Of a stretch of 41,212 nt of DNA, positions 28,332 to 37,306 are shown one piece after another (position 1 is the first letter of the stretch; every line of letters begins with the position of its first letter). Below the pieces are notes generated by a model. That model saw only the letters and a program-made list of their open reading frames with translations, was not told where the DNA came from and ran no database searches. Both the position numbers and the translations under genes were made by a program. This DNA is from Hyphomicrobium sp. GTDB taxonomy: Bacteria > Pseudomonadota > Alphaproteobacteria > Rhizobiales > Hyphomicrobiaceae. Location: positions 1-41,212 of the forward strand of contig NZ_WBUE01000034.1 of assembly GCF_009026145.1 (NCBI RefSeq), given 5' to 3'.

Positions 28332-30004
28332 CGCGCTGCCCCGGCCTGCCACTGCCACCCGCTCGGCACGGTGGCCAGCGGCCGCGCACCGATCTCATCG
28401 ACGTGCTCGAGAGTGAGAAACGCGCGCGTCGCGAACGCGGGGCTCGGAGTGGGAAAATCGCTGCGCGCCTGCGCGCCGCGGCTCTCTTCGCGCAAGAGCG
28501 CGCCCACAGCGATGAAACGCGCCGCCACGGCCATGTTGGCGAGCACGCGATCGGAGCCAGCCTGGCGCTCGATGTCGCGCAGCGTGGCAATGGCTTTCTT
28601 CAGGCCATGCGCATTGCGCACGACGCCGACGTGCTCGCTCATCACGCGCCGCAGCCGCATCACTGCCGGTCCGCGCGTCTTGGCATGATCGGTGACGACG
28701 TCGCCGACGCGCTGCAGGTTGGTGCGCGGCGCATGCCCGCCGCCCCGCTCCAGATGCCCGATATCCTCGGCGGCACGCGCGGCGAACACCAGCGCCTCCA
28801 GCAACGAGTTGGAGGCGAGCCGGTTGGCGCCGTGCAGGCCGGTCGACGCCACTTCGCCGACGGCCCACAGGCCCGGCACGCTCGAACGCCCGCGCGCATC
28901 CGTGGCGATGCCGCCCATGTGATAGTGCGCCGCCGGCGCGACGGGAATGAGCTGCCGCGCGGGATCGATGCCCGCCTTCTGGCAAAGCGCGTAAACGGTC
29001 GGGAAGGCGGAGGCGAAGCGCTCGCCAATGGCCGTGCGGCAGTCGAGATAGGCGCCGCGCCCGGCTGCGATTTCGGTGAATACCGCCCGCGCCACCACGT
29101 CGCGCGGGGCAAGCTCGGCGCGCGCATCGACTTTCGTCATGAAGCGCTCGCCGTGCGCATTGACCAGGGTCGCGCCTTCGCCGCGCAGGGCTTCTGTTGC
29201 CAGAGGCGCAGGGTCGAGCCCTACGTCTATGGCGGTCGGGTGGAATTGCACGAACTCTGCATCGGCGATCACCGCGCCGGCACGCGCCGCCATGGCGATG
29301 GATTCACCGCGCGCATAGGGCGGATTGGTCGTCACCGCATAGAGGGCGCCGACGCCACCCGTCGCCAGCACCACGGCGCAGGCTGGAAAATACTCGTAAA
29401 CTTCCTTCCCGCTGGCGACGGTACGCACCAGACGAACCCCCTCGACGCGTCCATCTGCGACGATCAGCTCGTCCGCCTCGTAGCCCTCGAGAACGCGGAT
29501 CGACGGCGTAGCCCGCACCCTGGCGATCAGCGCCTCGAGGATGGCGGCGCCAGTGCGGTCCCCCGATACGTGCACGACGCGCCGGCGCGTGTGCGCCGCC
29601 TCCTGGCTGAGCGCGAACGCGCCGCTGTCGTCGCGGTCGAAGGGGATGCCGTAGCCGCTGAGGTCAGCGATGCGCTGCGGGCCGTCCGCAGCGACGAAGC
29701 GTGCGACTTCGGCATCGACGATGCCGGCGCCGGCCGCGACCGTATCGGCGGCGTGCAAATCGGCGCGGTCGTTGCTGCCGACGGCCGCCGCGACGCCGCC
29801 TTGCGCCCAGCCGGTCGATGCGCCTTGGCCGAGCGGCGCCGCCGCCACGACGGTGACCGGCATCGGCGCCAGCTTCAGCGCGGTGAACAGCCCTGCCAAT
29901 CCGGCGCCGACGATGACGACGTCGCCCTCGGCGCCGAGACGTTCATCGCGCGCGGCGCGGAAGCCTGGTGCGCTGGACCGATTGGGCTTGTGTGTCATGG
30001 ACAT
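28328..30004 (-). CDS. nadB: L-aspartate oxidase
   Basis: A 558-residue FAD flavoprotein that oxidises aspartate to iminoaspartate, the first step of NAD synthesis. The dinucleotide-binding motif GAGLAGL is at about 33-39, followed by [20 protein letters not shown]. Substrate-binding blocks include [48 protein letters not shown] and [20 protein letters not shown], all typical of NadB rather than succinate dehydrogenase. The C-terminal helical domain is complete. It lies 57 bp after nadA and overlaps nadC by 4 bp. Confidence 0.95.
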   Translation of the reverse strand: MSMTHKPNRSSAPGFRAARDERLGAEGDVVIVGAGLAGLFTALKLAPMPVTVVAAAPLGQGASTGWAQGGVAAAVGSNDRADLHAADTVAAGAGIVDAEVARFVAADGPQRIADLSGYGIPFDRDDSGAFALSQEAAHTRRRVVHVSGDRTGAAILEALIARVRATPSIRVLEGYEADELIVADGRVEGVRLVRTVASGKEVYEYFPACAVVLATGGVGALYAVTTNPPYARGESIAMAARAGAVIADAEFVQFHPTAIDVGLDPAPLATEALRGEGATLVNAHGERFMTKVDARAELAPRDVVARAVFTEIAAGRGAYLDCRTAIGERFASAFPTVYALCQKAGIDPARQLIPVAPAAHYHMGGIATDARGRSSVPGLWAVGEVASTGLHGANRLASNSLLEALVFAARAAEDIGHLERGGGHAPRTNLQRVGDVVTDHAKTRGPAVMRLRRVMSEHVGVVRNAHGLKKAIATLRDIERQAGSDRVLANMAVAARFIAVGALLREESRGAQARSDFPTPSPAFATRAFLTLEHVDEIGARPLATVPSGWQWQAGAAR

Positions 30005-30061
30005 TCCCGAGGGGACGGAATGCTGCGCCAGAACGCCGGGAGGGCGCCCGCCGGAGCCGCG

Positions 30062-31126
30062 TCAGTTGGTGAGATTGACCATGCGCTCGACCGCGCGGCG
30101 GGCCTTGGCGGCGACGATCGGATCGACGGTGACCTCGTACTTCATGTCGCGCAGCGCCTCGTAGATGTTCTGCAAGCTGATCCGCTTCATGTGCGGGCAC
30201 AGGTTGCACGGCCGGATGAACTCGACGTCCGGTGCCTCGACGGCAACGTTCGAGGCCATTGAGCATTCGGTGATGAGCGCTACCTTGCGCGGCCGCTTGC
30301 TGGTCACCCAGTTGATCATCGCCGCCGTCGAGCCCGTGAAGTCGGAAGCCTCGATCACGTCGGGCGGGCACTCGGGATGCGCGATGACCTTCATGCCCGG
30401 ATCGGCCGCGCGCATCGCTGCGATGTCCTCGGCTGTGAAGCGCTCGTGCACCTCGCAGTGGCCCTTCCAGGCGATGATCTCGACCTTCGTCTGCGTCTGC
30501 ACGTACTTCGCCAGGTACTCGTCGGGAATGAGCAGCACGCGCGGGGCGCCGAGGCTCTCGACGATCTTCACCGCGTTCGAGGAGGTACAGCAGATGTCGC
30601 ACTCGGCCTTCACCGCCGCCGACGTGTTGACGTAGGTGACGATGGGCACGCCGGGGTAGATCTCGCGCAGCATGCGCACGTCCTCGGCCGTGATCGAGTC
30701 GGCAAGCGAGCAGCCAGCCCGCAGATCGGGGATGAGCACGGTCTTGTCCGGGCTCAAGAGCTTGGAGGTCTCGGCCATGAAGTGCACGCCCGCCTGCACG
30801 ATGACGTCGGCCTTGGTGCGCGCGGCCTCCTTGGCGAGCTGCAGGCTGTCGCCGCGGAAATCGCCGACGCAGTTGAAGATTTCCGGCGTCATGTAGTTGT
30901 GCGCCAGGACGACGGCGTTGCGCTCCTTCTTGAGCTCGTTGATGACCTTGATCAGCGGCGCATACGCTGGCCACTCCATCGGCGTCACGACGTGCTGGAC
31001 GCGGGCATACACGGGAGCCATCTCGGCGGCGAGCTCAGCCGTGAACGGCGGCAGCGCGTCCCGCTCGGCCGGCGCCGCGGGGCGCTTACGGCGGACAGAA
31101 ACGGTGCTGACGTCGAGCGTATCCAT
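30062..31126 (-). CDS. nadA: Quinolinate synthase
   Basis: A 354-residue [4Fe-4S] enzyme condensing iminoaspartate with dihydroxyacetone phosphate to quinolinate. Motifs are [53 protein letters not shown], a Cys-containing [13 protein letters not shown], and the C-terminal [12 protein letters not shown] cluster segment. GAGGAGG lies 6 nt before the ATG at 31126, which decides this start over the ATGs further upstream. It is first in the nadABC operon, with promoter and palindromic operators in the 217 bp between it and nadQ. Confidence 0.95.
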   Translation of the reverse strand: MDTLDVSTVSVRRKRPAAPAERDALPPFTAELAAEMAPVYARVQHVVTPMEWPAYAPLIKVINELKKERNAVVLAHNYMTPEIFNCVGDFRGDSLQLAKEAARTKADVIVQAGVHFMAETSKLLSPDKTVLIPDLRAGCSLADSITAEDVRMLREIYPGVPIVTYVNTSAAVKAECDICCTSSNAVKIVESLGAPRVLLIPDEYLAKYVQTQTKVEIIAWKGHCEVHERFTAEDIAAMRAADPGMKVIAHPECPPDVIEASDFTGSTAAMINWVTSKRPRKVALITECSMASNVAVEAPDVEFIRPCNLCPHMKRISLQNIYEALRDMKYEVTVDPIVAAKARRAVERMVNLTN

Positions 31127-31147
31127 CGCTTGCCTCCTCAAGCCGAC

Positions 31148-31166
31148 TATGCTCATTTTGAGCATA
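31148..31166. promoter_or_regulatory. NadQ-type operator, perfect palindrome
   Basis: TATGCTCA-TTT-TGAGCATA, 8+8 bp perfect inverted repeat with a 3-bp centre, 22 bp upstream of the nadA start and inside its predicted leader. It would bind a dimeric repressor, and the adjacent nadQ product is the natural candidate. Confidence 0.75.
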
Positions 31167-31208
31167 AATGGCTCATCAAATCAGCCGGCGCCGGGGCCGG
31201 TTATGCTT

Positions 31209-31236
31209 CATATAATGCTCTTTTTGAGCACTCCAA
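31209..31236 (-). promoter_or_regulatory. Predicted nadA promoter
   Basis: On the minus strand, TTGGAG (31236-31231) as the -35 box, a 16-bp spacer, and TATATG (31214-31209) as the -10 box. The second operator copy fills the spacer. Confidence 0.5.
31214..31232. promoter_or_regulatory. Second NadQ-type operator, imperfect, within the nadA promoter
   Basis: AATGCTCTTTTTGAGCACT matches the perfect upstream-of-nadA palindrome at 15 of 19 positions (mismatches at the outer bases and one inner base). It covers the spacer between the predicted -35 and -10 boxes, the classic place for repression. A third inverted pair, TGAGC-N9-GCTCA, lies at 31240-31258. Confidence 0.6.
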
Positions 31237-31343
31237 GGGTGAGCAAGAGATTAGCTCATCTAACTCCCAGTGGCCAGTAGGCCCGGACTGGCGAATTAGT
31301 TCCCCATCAGATGTGCAACCAGCCTACCTGTTGAGCACCCACC

Positions 31344-32384
31344 TCAGGCCTTGCCCGGCTTGACGCGAACGCCGGGGGCGGGACGCTCGAGCAGCACCTC
31401 GCGGCGGAAGCGGTAAAGCTTTGCGGGGCGCCCACCGGTGCGCATCTTCACCTCGCCGGTGGTCTCAACCAGTCCGGCGCCTTCGACCAGGCGGCGGAAG
31501 TTCTGCTTGTGCAGGTGCGGCCCGAGGATGGCCTCCACTGTGCGCTGCAGCTCGAACAGCGTGAAGTCATCCGGCATCAACTCGAAAATGACCGGCCGGT
31601 ATTTGATCTTGGCACGCACGCGGCCGATGGCAGTTGCGAGGATGCGCCGATGGTCATAGCGCATCGGCACCCCAAGGCGCGGGCGTTCGCTCCATTGGCG
31701 GGCGGCTTCACGTCCGTCGCGCGCGGCCTCATCGACCAGCCCCGCCTCATAAAGTAGCTCGTAGCGGTCGAGGACTTTTTCCTCGTCCCACGCCGCGCCA
31801 TCAAGGCCGAAACAGATACGCACCCGCTCCTGTCGGCTGATCGGCAATGGCGTTGCGCCCCGCTGGGATGCGACCCACTCGCGCAGGCGAGGCTCGATTG
31901 TGCTCTCGAGGATCTCCGGGCGGCCGCGGCGCCAGTCCTCCCAGGGGAAATAATGGTACCAGCTGCGCCATGCGCCATGCTGCATTTCAAGCGGCGGCTT
32001 GGCCTGCGTTAGTGCCAGATAGCCGATGGAGACCACGTGCGGGCCGACATCGCCCGGCTGGGCGTGACGTCCACGGTCGCCAAAGGTGTAGAGCTGCTCT
32101 GCGTATCCGAGCTCCAGACCCGTCTGCCGATGCACCCAGGCGCGCAGGCCGCCTTCGAAGGTGCGATGCTGCAACGGCGAGAAGGGGCCGAAAGGCAGAC
32201 CGTCCGTGGCACCGGCCGAATCCGCCTCGCTGCGGATGATGAGCACGACGGGCTCGTTGTCGGTCACCGCGACGATGGCCGCGTTGAGGCCGATCTCCAC
32301 CCCGGCCGTGCCGGCAGCGGTTCCAGGGTCAAGCTCGCCTTTCACCCGCTGCGTCGTCTCCCTGAGCTGGTGGCTATACGACAT
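31344..32384 (-). CDS. nadQ: NadQ-like transcriptional regulator of NAD synthesis (NUDIX-like domain + winged helix)
   Basis: A 346-residue cytosolic regulator. The N-terminal half (about 25-175) looks like a NUDIX fold (VGHI-type start, GGLRAWVHRQTGLELGYAEQ) but lacks the REXXEE catalytic set, as expected for a ligand sensor. The C-terminal 75 residues form a winged helix with LHKQNFRRLVEGAGLVETTG and GGRPAKLYRFRREVL, the pattern of NrtR/NadQ-type regulators. It sits directly upstream of nadABC on the same strand, with palindromes between. GGAGG lies 7 nt before the ATG. The NadQ name follows my recollection of the alphaproteobacterial NAD regulon; NrtR-like is the cautious alternative. Confidence 0.82.
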   Translation of the reverse strand: MSYSHQLRETTQRVKGELDPGTAAGTAGVEIGLNAAIVAVTDNEPVVLIIRSEADSAGATDGLPFGPFSPLQHRTFEGGLRAWVHRQTGLELGYAEQLYTFGDRGRHAQPGDVGPHVVSIGYLALTQAKPPLEMQHGAWRSWYHYFPWEDWRRGRPEILESTIEPRLREWVASQRGATPLPISRQERVRICFGLDGAAWDEEKVLDRYELLYEAGLVDEAARDGREAARQWSERPRLGVPMRYDHRRILATAIGRVRAKIKYRPVIFELMPDDFTLFELQRTVEAILGPHLHKQNFRRLVEGAGLVETTGEVKMRTGGRPAKLYRFRREVLLERPAPGVRVKPGKA

Positions 32385-32499
32385 TGGCTGTCCTCCAAGT
32401 GGTGTTGGAGACCCCCTGCAACGGAGGCTTGAATTCGAACGTGGCGCTTTTCCGAACGCAGTGCGCCCGTCCGGCGTTCGCCTTCACAACGCGCAATGC

Positions 32500-33123
32500 T
32501 CACAAACGTTCAATCAAATCCCAAAATCGATCGAGAAACGCCGTCTGGGCTGCATTGGCAGGCAGCGGTTCGAGGGCCGTCAAGGCCGCAACCGTCGCTG
32601 CGTCCAAGTCTTTCGGCTGACCAAAGTAAATCGTTGCCTCCGGCTCGCTGAAACCCGCCAGGCGCGTGGCCTCGAAGTAGGCGGCGATGCGGTCGGCGGC
32701 CTTGATCTCCGCCTGAACATTGCCCGGTAATTCGGCCGGCAACCCGAAGCGGGTATGGATTGCGGCGAGTAGACGCAACTCGAAGGATTTGTAGTCGAGG
32801 CCGATGGCCGTCTTGAAGGGACTGATGAGGTCGCCGACGACGTACTCTGGGGCATCATGCAACAGGGTCGCGAGCCGCCAGCGTGCCGGCCACTCGCGGT
32901 TGCGGGCGTAGGCGATGTCCTCGACGATCAGCGCGTGCTGGGCGACGGAGAAGGCATGTGCGCCCAGCGTCTGCCCGTTCCAGCGGGCCACCCGCGCCAA
33001 GCCATGCGCGATGTCCTCGATCGCTACGTCGTCCGGGGAGGGGTTGAGCAAATCGAGCCGGCGCCCCGACAGCATGCGCTGCCAGGCGCGACCAGCGGGT
33101 TTGCTTTCCTCGCGGCTGCTCAT
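32500..33123 (-). CDS. HD-domain hydrolase (YfbR-like)
   Basis: A 207-residue HD-superfamily protein. The metal-binding His63 (VAQHALIVEDIA), the His89-Asp90 pair (ATLLHDAPEYVVGDL) and Asp144 (KAADRIAAYFEA) fit the H...HD...D pattern. FGLPAELPGNVQ and the PEYVVGDLISPFK stretch resemble the YfbR-like 5'-nucleotidase group that removes phosphate from dNMPs. The ATG overlaps the tag stop by 4 bp, so it is translationally coupled. The exact substrate is not proven. It is the last gene of the ygfZ-tag-HD transcript. Confidence 0.85.
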   Translation of the reverse strand: MSSREESKPAGRAWQRMLSGRRLDLLNPSPDDVAIEDIAHGLARVARWNGQTLGAHAFSVAQHALIVEDIAYARNREWPARWRLATLLHDAPEYVVGDLISPFKTAIGLDYKSFELRLLAAIHTRFGLPAELPGNVQAEIKAADRIAAYFEATRLAGFSEPEATIYFGQPKDLDAATVAALTALEPLPANAAQTAFLDRFWDLIERL

Positions 33124-33731
33124 GACCGCACGCTCGCTCGCTGCAGCCTTGCACACTCCGCATAGCGGAAGCAGTCGACGAGATGATCGTTCACCATCCC
33201 CGACGACTGCATGAAGGCGTAGACGGTGGTCGGCCCGATGAAACGGAAGCCTTCGGCCTTCAACGCCTTTGAGATGCGCTTCGACAGCTCCGTCTCGGCC
33301 GGAATGTCGGTCATGGATCGAGCGCGGTTCTGCACCGGGCCGGCGTGGCCGAGAAAGTCCCACAACAGCTTCTTCAATGTGGTGCGCTCGCGCAAACGGA
33401 GATAGGCCTTGGCGTTGTCGATCGTCGCCTCGACCTTGGCCCGGTTGCGCACGATACCTTCATCGCCCATCAGCCGCGCGATATCCCGGGCGCCATAGCG
33501 GGCGATGTGCTCGGGGTCGAACTTGTCGAAGGCGCGGCGGAAGTTCTCGCGCTTGCGCAGGATGATGATCCACGACAGACCAGCCTGGAAGCCCTCCAGA
33601 ACCAGCTTCTCGAAGATGGCCCGGTCGTTCGTCAAGGGAACGCCCCATTCCTCGTCGTGATAACGCTGATATTCGGCGTCATCGCCAACCCAGGTGCAAC
33701 GCATCGGCGCCCGCGCGTGTGGCCGTGTCAT
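33120..33731 (-). CDS. tag: DNA-3-methyladenine glycosylase I
   Basis: A 203-residue base-excision repair enzyme that removes 3-methyladenine from DNA. The zinc-snap ligands of the family are present: Cys12 and His25 in RCTWVGDDAEYQRYHDEEWG, and a His and Cys in VNDHLVDCFRY near the C-terminus. The substrate-contacting Glu46 is in KLVLEGFQAGLSW. The ATG at 33731 overlaps the ygfZ stop (ATGA); MRCTWVG at 33704 is an alternative start. The coupled HD hydrolase downstream and the folate-binding protein upstream make a three-gene operon. Confidence 0.94.
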   Translation of the reverse strand: MTRPHARAPMRCTWVGDDAEYQRYHDEEWGVPLTNDRAIFEKLVLEGFQAGLSWIIILRKRENFRRAFDKFDPEHIARYGARDIARLMGDEGIVRNRAKVEATIDNAKAYLRLRERTTLKKLLWDFLGHAGPVQNRARSMTDIPAETELSKRISKALKAEGFRFIGPTTVYAFMQSSGMVNDHLVDCFRYAECARLQRASVRS

Positions 33732-34621
33732 GCCGCTGAGCCCGCCGATGTTGGCGCAGGCGTGAACCGTGCCCACGCCGGTATCTCGACGCGCACCGCC
33801 ACGCTGCCAGCGCGCAGGCTTTCGCCTTTCTCGACGAACTCGGCCACGCGGTCGAGACGGAGCATCGCCAGTCCGCGTGTGCCGGCCGTCGAGCCGAGGG
33901 TTCCGATCTCGACGCCGGCGGCGATGATCGCCGCACCGCTCGCCGGCAACGCTGCTTCCGCGACGACCGGCACAATGCGGCGCCGTGCCGTGCCGCGATT
34001 CTGCATGCGCGAGACGACCTCTTGCCCGACGTAACAGCCCTTGTCGAAGGAGACCCCGTGCAGCTGGTCGAGCAGCGCCTCATGCGGGAATGCGTCGCCG
34101 AATGCGTAGTCCCTGCCGCCCTCCGGCACACCCAAACCGATGCGGTGCGCGTGATAGTCGTCCTGCGTGGCGCTATCGCACTCTTCGCCGCCGAGCGCCC
34201 AGTCGGAGCGCAGCGTGGTGAGCTCGCGATAGCCGAGCTCTGGAAGCCGCGGATCGGCGAACCACAGGGGACCCTCGCCGCGCGGGGCATGGGCGCCGCC
34301 CCAGATCGCCGCCACCGTATAGTCGGCGGAAACGTCATTGATCTCGACCTTGGCGCGCAGCTTATACATCTTCATCCGTTCGGCGAGGTCTGCCGCCTTG
34401 GCCCGCGCCGTCTCCAGGCAGAACCCGTCGGGGGTCCTCACCACGAAGAAGTCGAATAGGATTTTCCCCTGCGGGCTCAGCAGCCCGGCGTGCAGCGCCG
34501 GCTGCTTGGCCAGCAGATCCATGTCGTTGGTGATGACGCCTTGCAGCAGCTTTTCCGCGTCGGCGCCCGTGATGCTGACGACGCCGCGGTCGGGCAGCAG
34601 CGCTATCTTCGTCTCAGCCAT
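33728..34621 (-). CDS. ygfZ: YgfZ/CAF17-family folate-binding protein
   Basis: A 297-residue GcvT-like protein with the invariant KGCYVGQE (about 194-201) that defines the YgfZ/IBA57 branch. The N-terminal part has LLPDRGVVSITGADAEKLLQ and GVITNDMDLL. These proteins bind tetrahydrofolate and help to make or repair certain [4Fe-4S] enzymes such as MiaB. GGGGA precedes the ATG at 34621; MQPERGN at 34642 would be a longer form. It is divergent from pyrC (78 bp between) and heads the ygfZ-tag-HD operon. Confidence 0.92.
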   Translation of the reverse strand: MAETKIALLPDRGVVSITGADAEKLLQGVITNDMDLLAKQPALHAGLLSPQGKILFDFFVVRTPDGFCLETARAKAADLAERMKMYKLRAKVEINDVSADYTVAAIWGGAHAPRGEGPLWFADPRLPELGYRELTTLRSDWALGGEECDSATQDDYHAHRIGLGVPEGGRDYAFGDAFPHEALLDQLHGVSFDKGCYVGQEVVSRMQNRGTARRRIVPVVAEAALPASGAAIIAAGVEIGTLGSTAGTRGLAMLRLDRVAEFVEKGESLRAGSVAVRVEIPAWARFTPAPTSAGSAA

Positions 34622-34699
34622 GTTTCCCCGCTCCGGTTGCAACCGGCGTCCGATTTACGTATGCGGGGCGCGGGCCGGAGGCAAGCCGCGGGTCGAGCC

Positions 34700-36028
34700 A
34701 TGAGCACCACGTTCGATGTCGTGCTGAAAGGGGGCACCGTCGTCAACCACGACGGGGTTGGCGTGCGCGACATAGGCATTAGCGGCGGGCGTATCGCTGC
34801 CATCGGCGACATTGGTCCCGGCAAGGCCGGCGAGACCATTAACGCCTGCGGCCTGCACGTCCTGCCGGGCGTCATCGACACACAGGTGCATTTCCGCGAG
34901 CCGGGCCTGGAGCACAAGGAAGACCTCGAGAGCGGCTCGCGCAGCGCCGTGCTCGGCGGGGTCACGGCCGTGTTCGAGATGCCCAACACCAAGCCGCTGA
35001 CGACGACGGCGGCGACGCTGGCCGACAAGGTGGCGCGCGCCCACAGCCGCATGTTCTGCGACTTTGCATTCTACGTTGGCGGCACGCGCGAGAACGTCGA
35101 CGACATCCCGGCGCTGGAGAAGCTCGAAGGCTCAGCTGGGATCAAGGTGTTCATGGGTTCCTCCACCGGCGATCTCTTGGTCGACGACGAAGCCTCGCTC
35201 GACCGCATCATCGCGCGCCTCGGTCGCCGCGCCGCCTTCCATTCCGAGGACGAGGCGCGGCTCGTCGAGCGCATGCACCTGCGCAGGCCCGGGGATGCGG
35301 CTTCGCATCCCGAATGGCGCGACGAGGAGGCGGCGATCATCTCGACGCGGCGCCTCGTGCGCCTGGCCGAGAAGCACAAGCGGCGCGTGCACGTGCTGCA
35401 CGTGTCGACGGCGGCGGAGATGGCGTTCCTCGCCGACCACAAGGATTGGGTAAGCGTCGAGGTGACCCCGCATCATCTGACGCTCGTGGCGCCGGACTGC
35501 TACGAAAGACTCGGCACCTACGCGCAGATGAACCCGCCGGTGCGCGATGAACGTCACCGGCAGGCGATTTGGGCCGGGCTCGCCGCCGGCGTCGTCGATG
35601 TCCTCGGCTCCGACCATGCCCCGCACACGCGTGAGGAGAAAGACCACGCCTATCCCGCCTCGCACTCGGGCATGACCGGCGTGCAGACGCTGGTCCCCAT
35701 CATGCTGGACCATGTGAACGCCGGGCGCCTATCGATCGAGCGCTTCGTCGATCTGACGAGCCACGGCCCGCAGCGGCTGTTCGGTATCCGCGGCAAGGGG
35801 CGCATCGCCGTCGGCTACGACGCCGACCTGACCGTCGTCGATTTGAAGCGCGAGGAAACCATCACCAACGTGCAGGTGGCGAGCCGTGCCGGGTGGACGC
35901 CCTACGACGGCAAGCGCGTCAAGGGGTGGCCGGTGGGCACCTTTGTGCGCGGGCGGCGCGTGATGTGGCAGGGCGAGATCATCGCGAACGCGCACGGCGC
36001 CCCTGTCGGGTTCCTCGAAGGCTTCTAG
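34700..36028 (+). CDS. pyrC: Dihydroorotase, class I (PyrC/allantoinase superfamily)
   Basis: A 442-residue amidohydrolase catalysing the third step of UMP synthesis, reversible cyclisation of carbamoyl-aspartate. Seen: VIDTQVHFREPGLEHKEDLE (Asp60, Gln62, His64), a lysine in GSAGIKVFMGSS (Lys149), His181, HVLHVST (His231/234), TPHHL and the catalytic Asp305 in GSDHAPHT. The normal HxH metal motif reads QxH here. C-terminal residues GRIAVGYDADLTVVDLK are typical of the superfamily. Only a weak ribosome site (GAG) precedes the ATG. It converges on the L,D-transpeptidase gene, with 6 bp between. Confidence 0.9.
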   Translation: MSTTFDVVLKGGTVVNHDGVGVRDIGISGGRIAAIGDIGPGKAGETINACGLHVLPGVIDTQVHFREPGLEHKEDLESGSRSAVLGGVTAVFEMPNTKPLTTTAATLADKVARAHSRMFCDFAFYVGGTRENVDDIPALEKLEGSAGIKVFMGSSTGDLLVDDEASLDRIIARLGRRAAFHSEDEARLVERMHLRRPGDAASHPEWRDEEAAIISTRRLVRLAEKHKRRVHVLHVSTAAEMAFLADHKDWVSVEVTPHHLTLVAPDCYERLGTYAQMNPPVRDERHRQAIWAGLAAGVVDVLGSDHAPHTREEKDHAYPASHSGMTGVQTLVPIMLDHVNAGRLSIERFVDLTSHGPQRLFGIRGKGRIAVGYDADLTVVDLKREETITNVQVASRAGWTPYDGKRVKGWPVGTFVRGRRVMWQGEIIANAHGAPVGFLEGF

Positions 36029-36034
36029 GCGCGC

Positions 36035-36964
36035 TCACAGCGGTCCAAGGCCGAAGAGTCCGCGGAGCAGGGGCGGCGGCGCTTCGCGCTGCTCAAACGC
36101 TTCGCGGTCCTCGTCGTCGTAGCGCTCTGCACTATTTTCATCCCAATCCCGGTCCGGCCACGCCGAACGCGGCTCGTGCTCGGGTGCGGAGGCGCTGTGC
36201 TCCGGGGGTGGTGTGTCCCGAGCGACAGGCGGCGGCCGTGGTGTCGCTGGGGGCTGAGCAGCGGCCACGTTCCTCGCAGGCGTCAGGCTCCTGATCACCG
36301 TCACGAGCGTGCCCTTTGGCGCGATCGAGGCCAGGTGCAGCACGTGCTCGTTCATCATGCGGAAGCAGCCGGAGGAGGCGGCGCGGCCGATGCTCTTCGG
36401 TTCATTGGTGCCGTGAATGCGATAAAGCGTGTTGCCAAGGTAGAGCGCCAGCGCGCCGAGCGGATTGTTCAGGCCGCCGGTCATCTTGTCGGGCAGGCGT
36501 GGATCGCGCGCGATCATCTCCTTGGGCGGATGCCAGTCGGGCCATTCCTGCTTGCGGCTGATGACCTCGCTGCCGGTCCACGAGAAGCCCTCGCGACCGA
36601 CCGAGATCGGGTACTGATAGGCCTCCCTCGGCGAGAGGATGAAGTAGAGCACTCTGCTCTCACTATCGATGACGATCGAGTTGGCGACGAAGTTGCTGTG
36701 GAAGGCCACCTTCGGAGGCGCCTGCGGTGCAATCATCGGGCGTGGGCCGCCGCTGCGGACGATGGGTGCGCGCCGGTAGTTGTCCTCACTGCCCCATGCA
36801 TCATCGTCATCGTCGTCACGCCCCTGGTGACGGCCGCGCGGCTGCTGCTCCCAGAACGGCCGGTGTCCATAATCTTCCCAGCCGGGGAATCCCTGCGCCG
36901 ATGCCGGCGTGAGTTCGGCAAAGCTCATCACCGTCGCCGCTGCCAACGCTGCTCGCCAGATCAT
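36035..36964 (-). CDS. L,D-transpeptidase (YkuD domain), secreted
   Basis: A 309-residue exported enzyme: signal peptide (MIWRAALAAATVMSFAELTP, then ASAQG), a basic/acidic linker with six Asp in a row (about 50-55), and a YkuD domain (about 92-225) with IHGTNEPKSIGRAASSGCFR. His184 and catalytic Cys200 are in the H-x14-17-[S/T]-x-G-C motif, with SSGC where SHGC is most common. A Pro-rich, acidic C-terminal tail follows. The family makes 3-3 cross-links in peptidoglycan or anchors lipoproteins and outer-membrane proteins to it, a frequent theme in Hyphomicrobiales. Confidence 0.92.
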   Translation of the reverse strand: MIWRAALAAATVMSFAELTPASAQGFPGWEDYGHRPFWEQQPRGRHQGRDDDDDDAWGSEDNYRRAPIVRSGGPRPMIAPQAPPKVAFHSNFVANSIVIDSESRVLYFILSPREAYQYPISVGREGFSWTGSEVISRKQEWPDWHPPKEMIARDPRLPDKMTGGLNNPLGALALYLGNTLYRIHGTNEPKSIGRAASSGCFRMMNEHVLHLASIAPKGTLVTVIRSLTPARNVAAAQPPATPRPPPVARDTPPPEHSASAPEHEPRSAWPDRDWDENSAERYDDEDREAFEQREAPPPLLRGLFGLGPL

Positions 36965-37306
36965 GCTGCAATCCCCAAAGCTGCGAGAAGGGTCCCAGAG
37001 TCCAACGCCCGAAGCGGCAAGTCCCGTTGCCGGCTCTCTGCGTTGCTAGACTTGGGAACGCTCGGGGCTGCTTCAGGTTGCACGCCCTTTTGCAGTTCTG
37101 CTCGACCATCTTGGGAGGGCACCAAGCGCGGCTGATTTGCCGCGCAATTGCTCCATCGTGCAGCCCTGACTTACTCCGCCGCCATGACTTGCGCTTCGCT
37201 GCGGTCCATGAGCGCCAGCGCACCGACTTGGCGGCGTTCCTGATCTCTTCCGCGAGCTCCAAGCTGCGGTCGAGGTGCCGGTGTGCGGCAAGGCCTGCGC
37301 CGCCAC
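36965..37306. other. Gene-free stretch upstream of the L,D-transpeptidase
   Basis: 342 bp between the minus-strand genes ending at 37307 and starting at 36964. Short minus-strand frames exist (one from a GTG at 37306), but none has a fold-like or conserved pattern that I recognise. Around 37190-37290 a minus-strand frame reads RSLELAEEIRNAAKSVRWRS, which could be a relic. No terminator, RNA or repeat was identified. Confidence 0.4.

Noticed and set aside
28298..30262. Large plus-strand reading frame of 654 codons across nadB and nadC
   Set aside because: It is the antisense shadow of nadB, kept open by high GC. Its translation is Arg/His-rich without fold-like pattern, while nadB on the other strand has all family motifs.
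37073..37306. Small gene directly after the unknown secreted protein
   Set aside because: GTG start right at the previous stop, no ribosome site, Ser/Arg/Gly-rich translation without a recognisable pattern.
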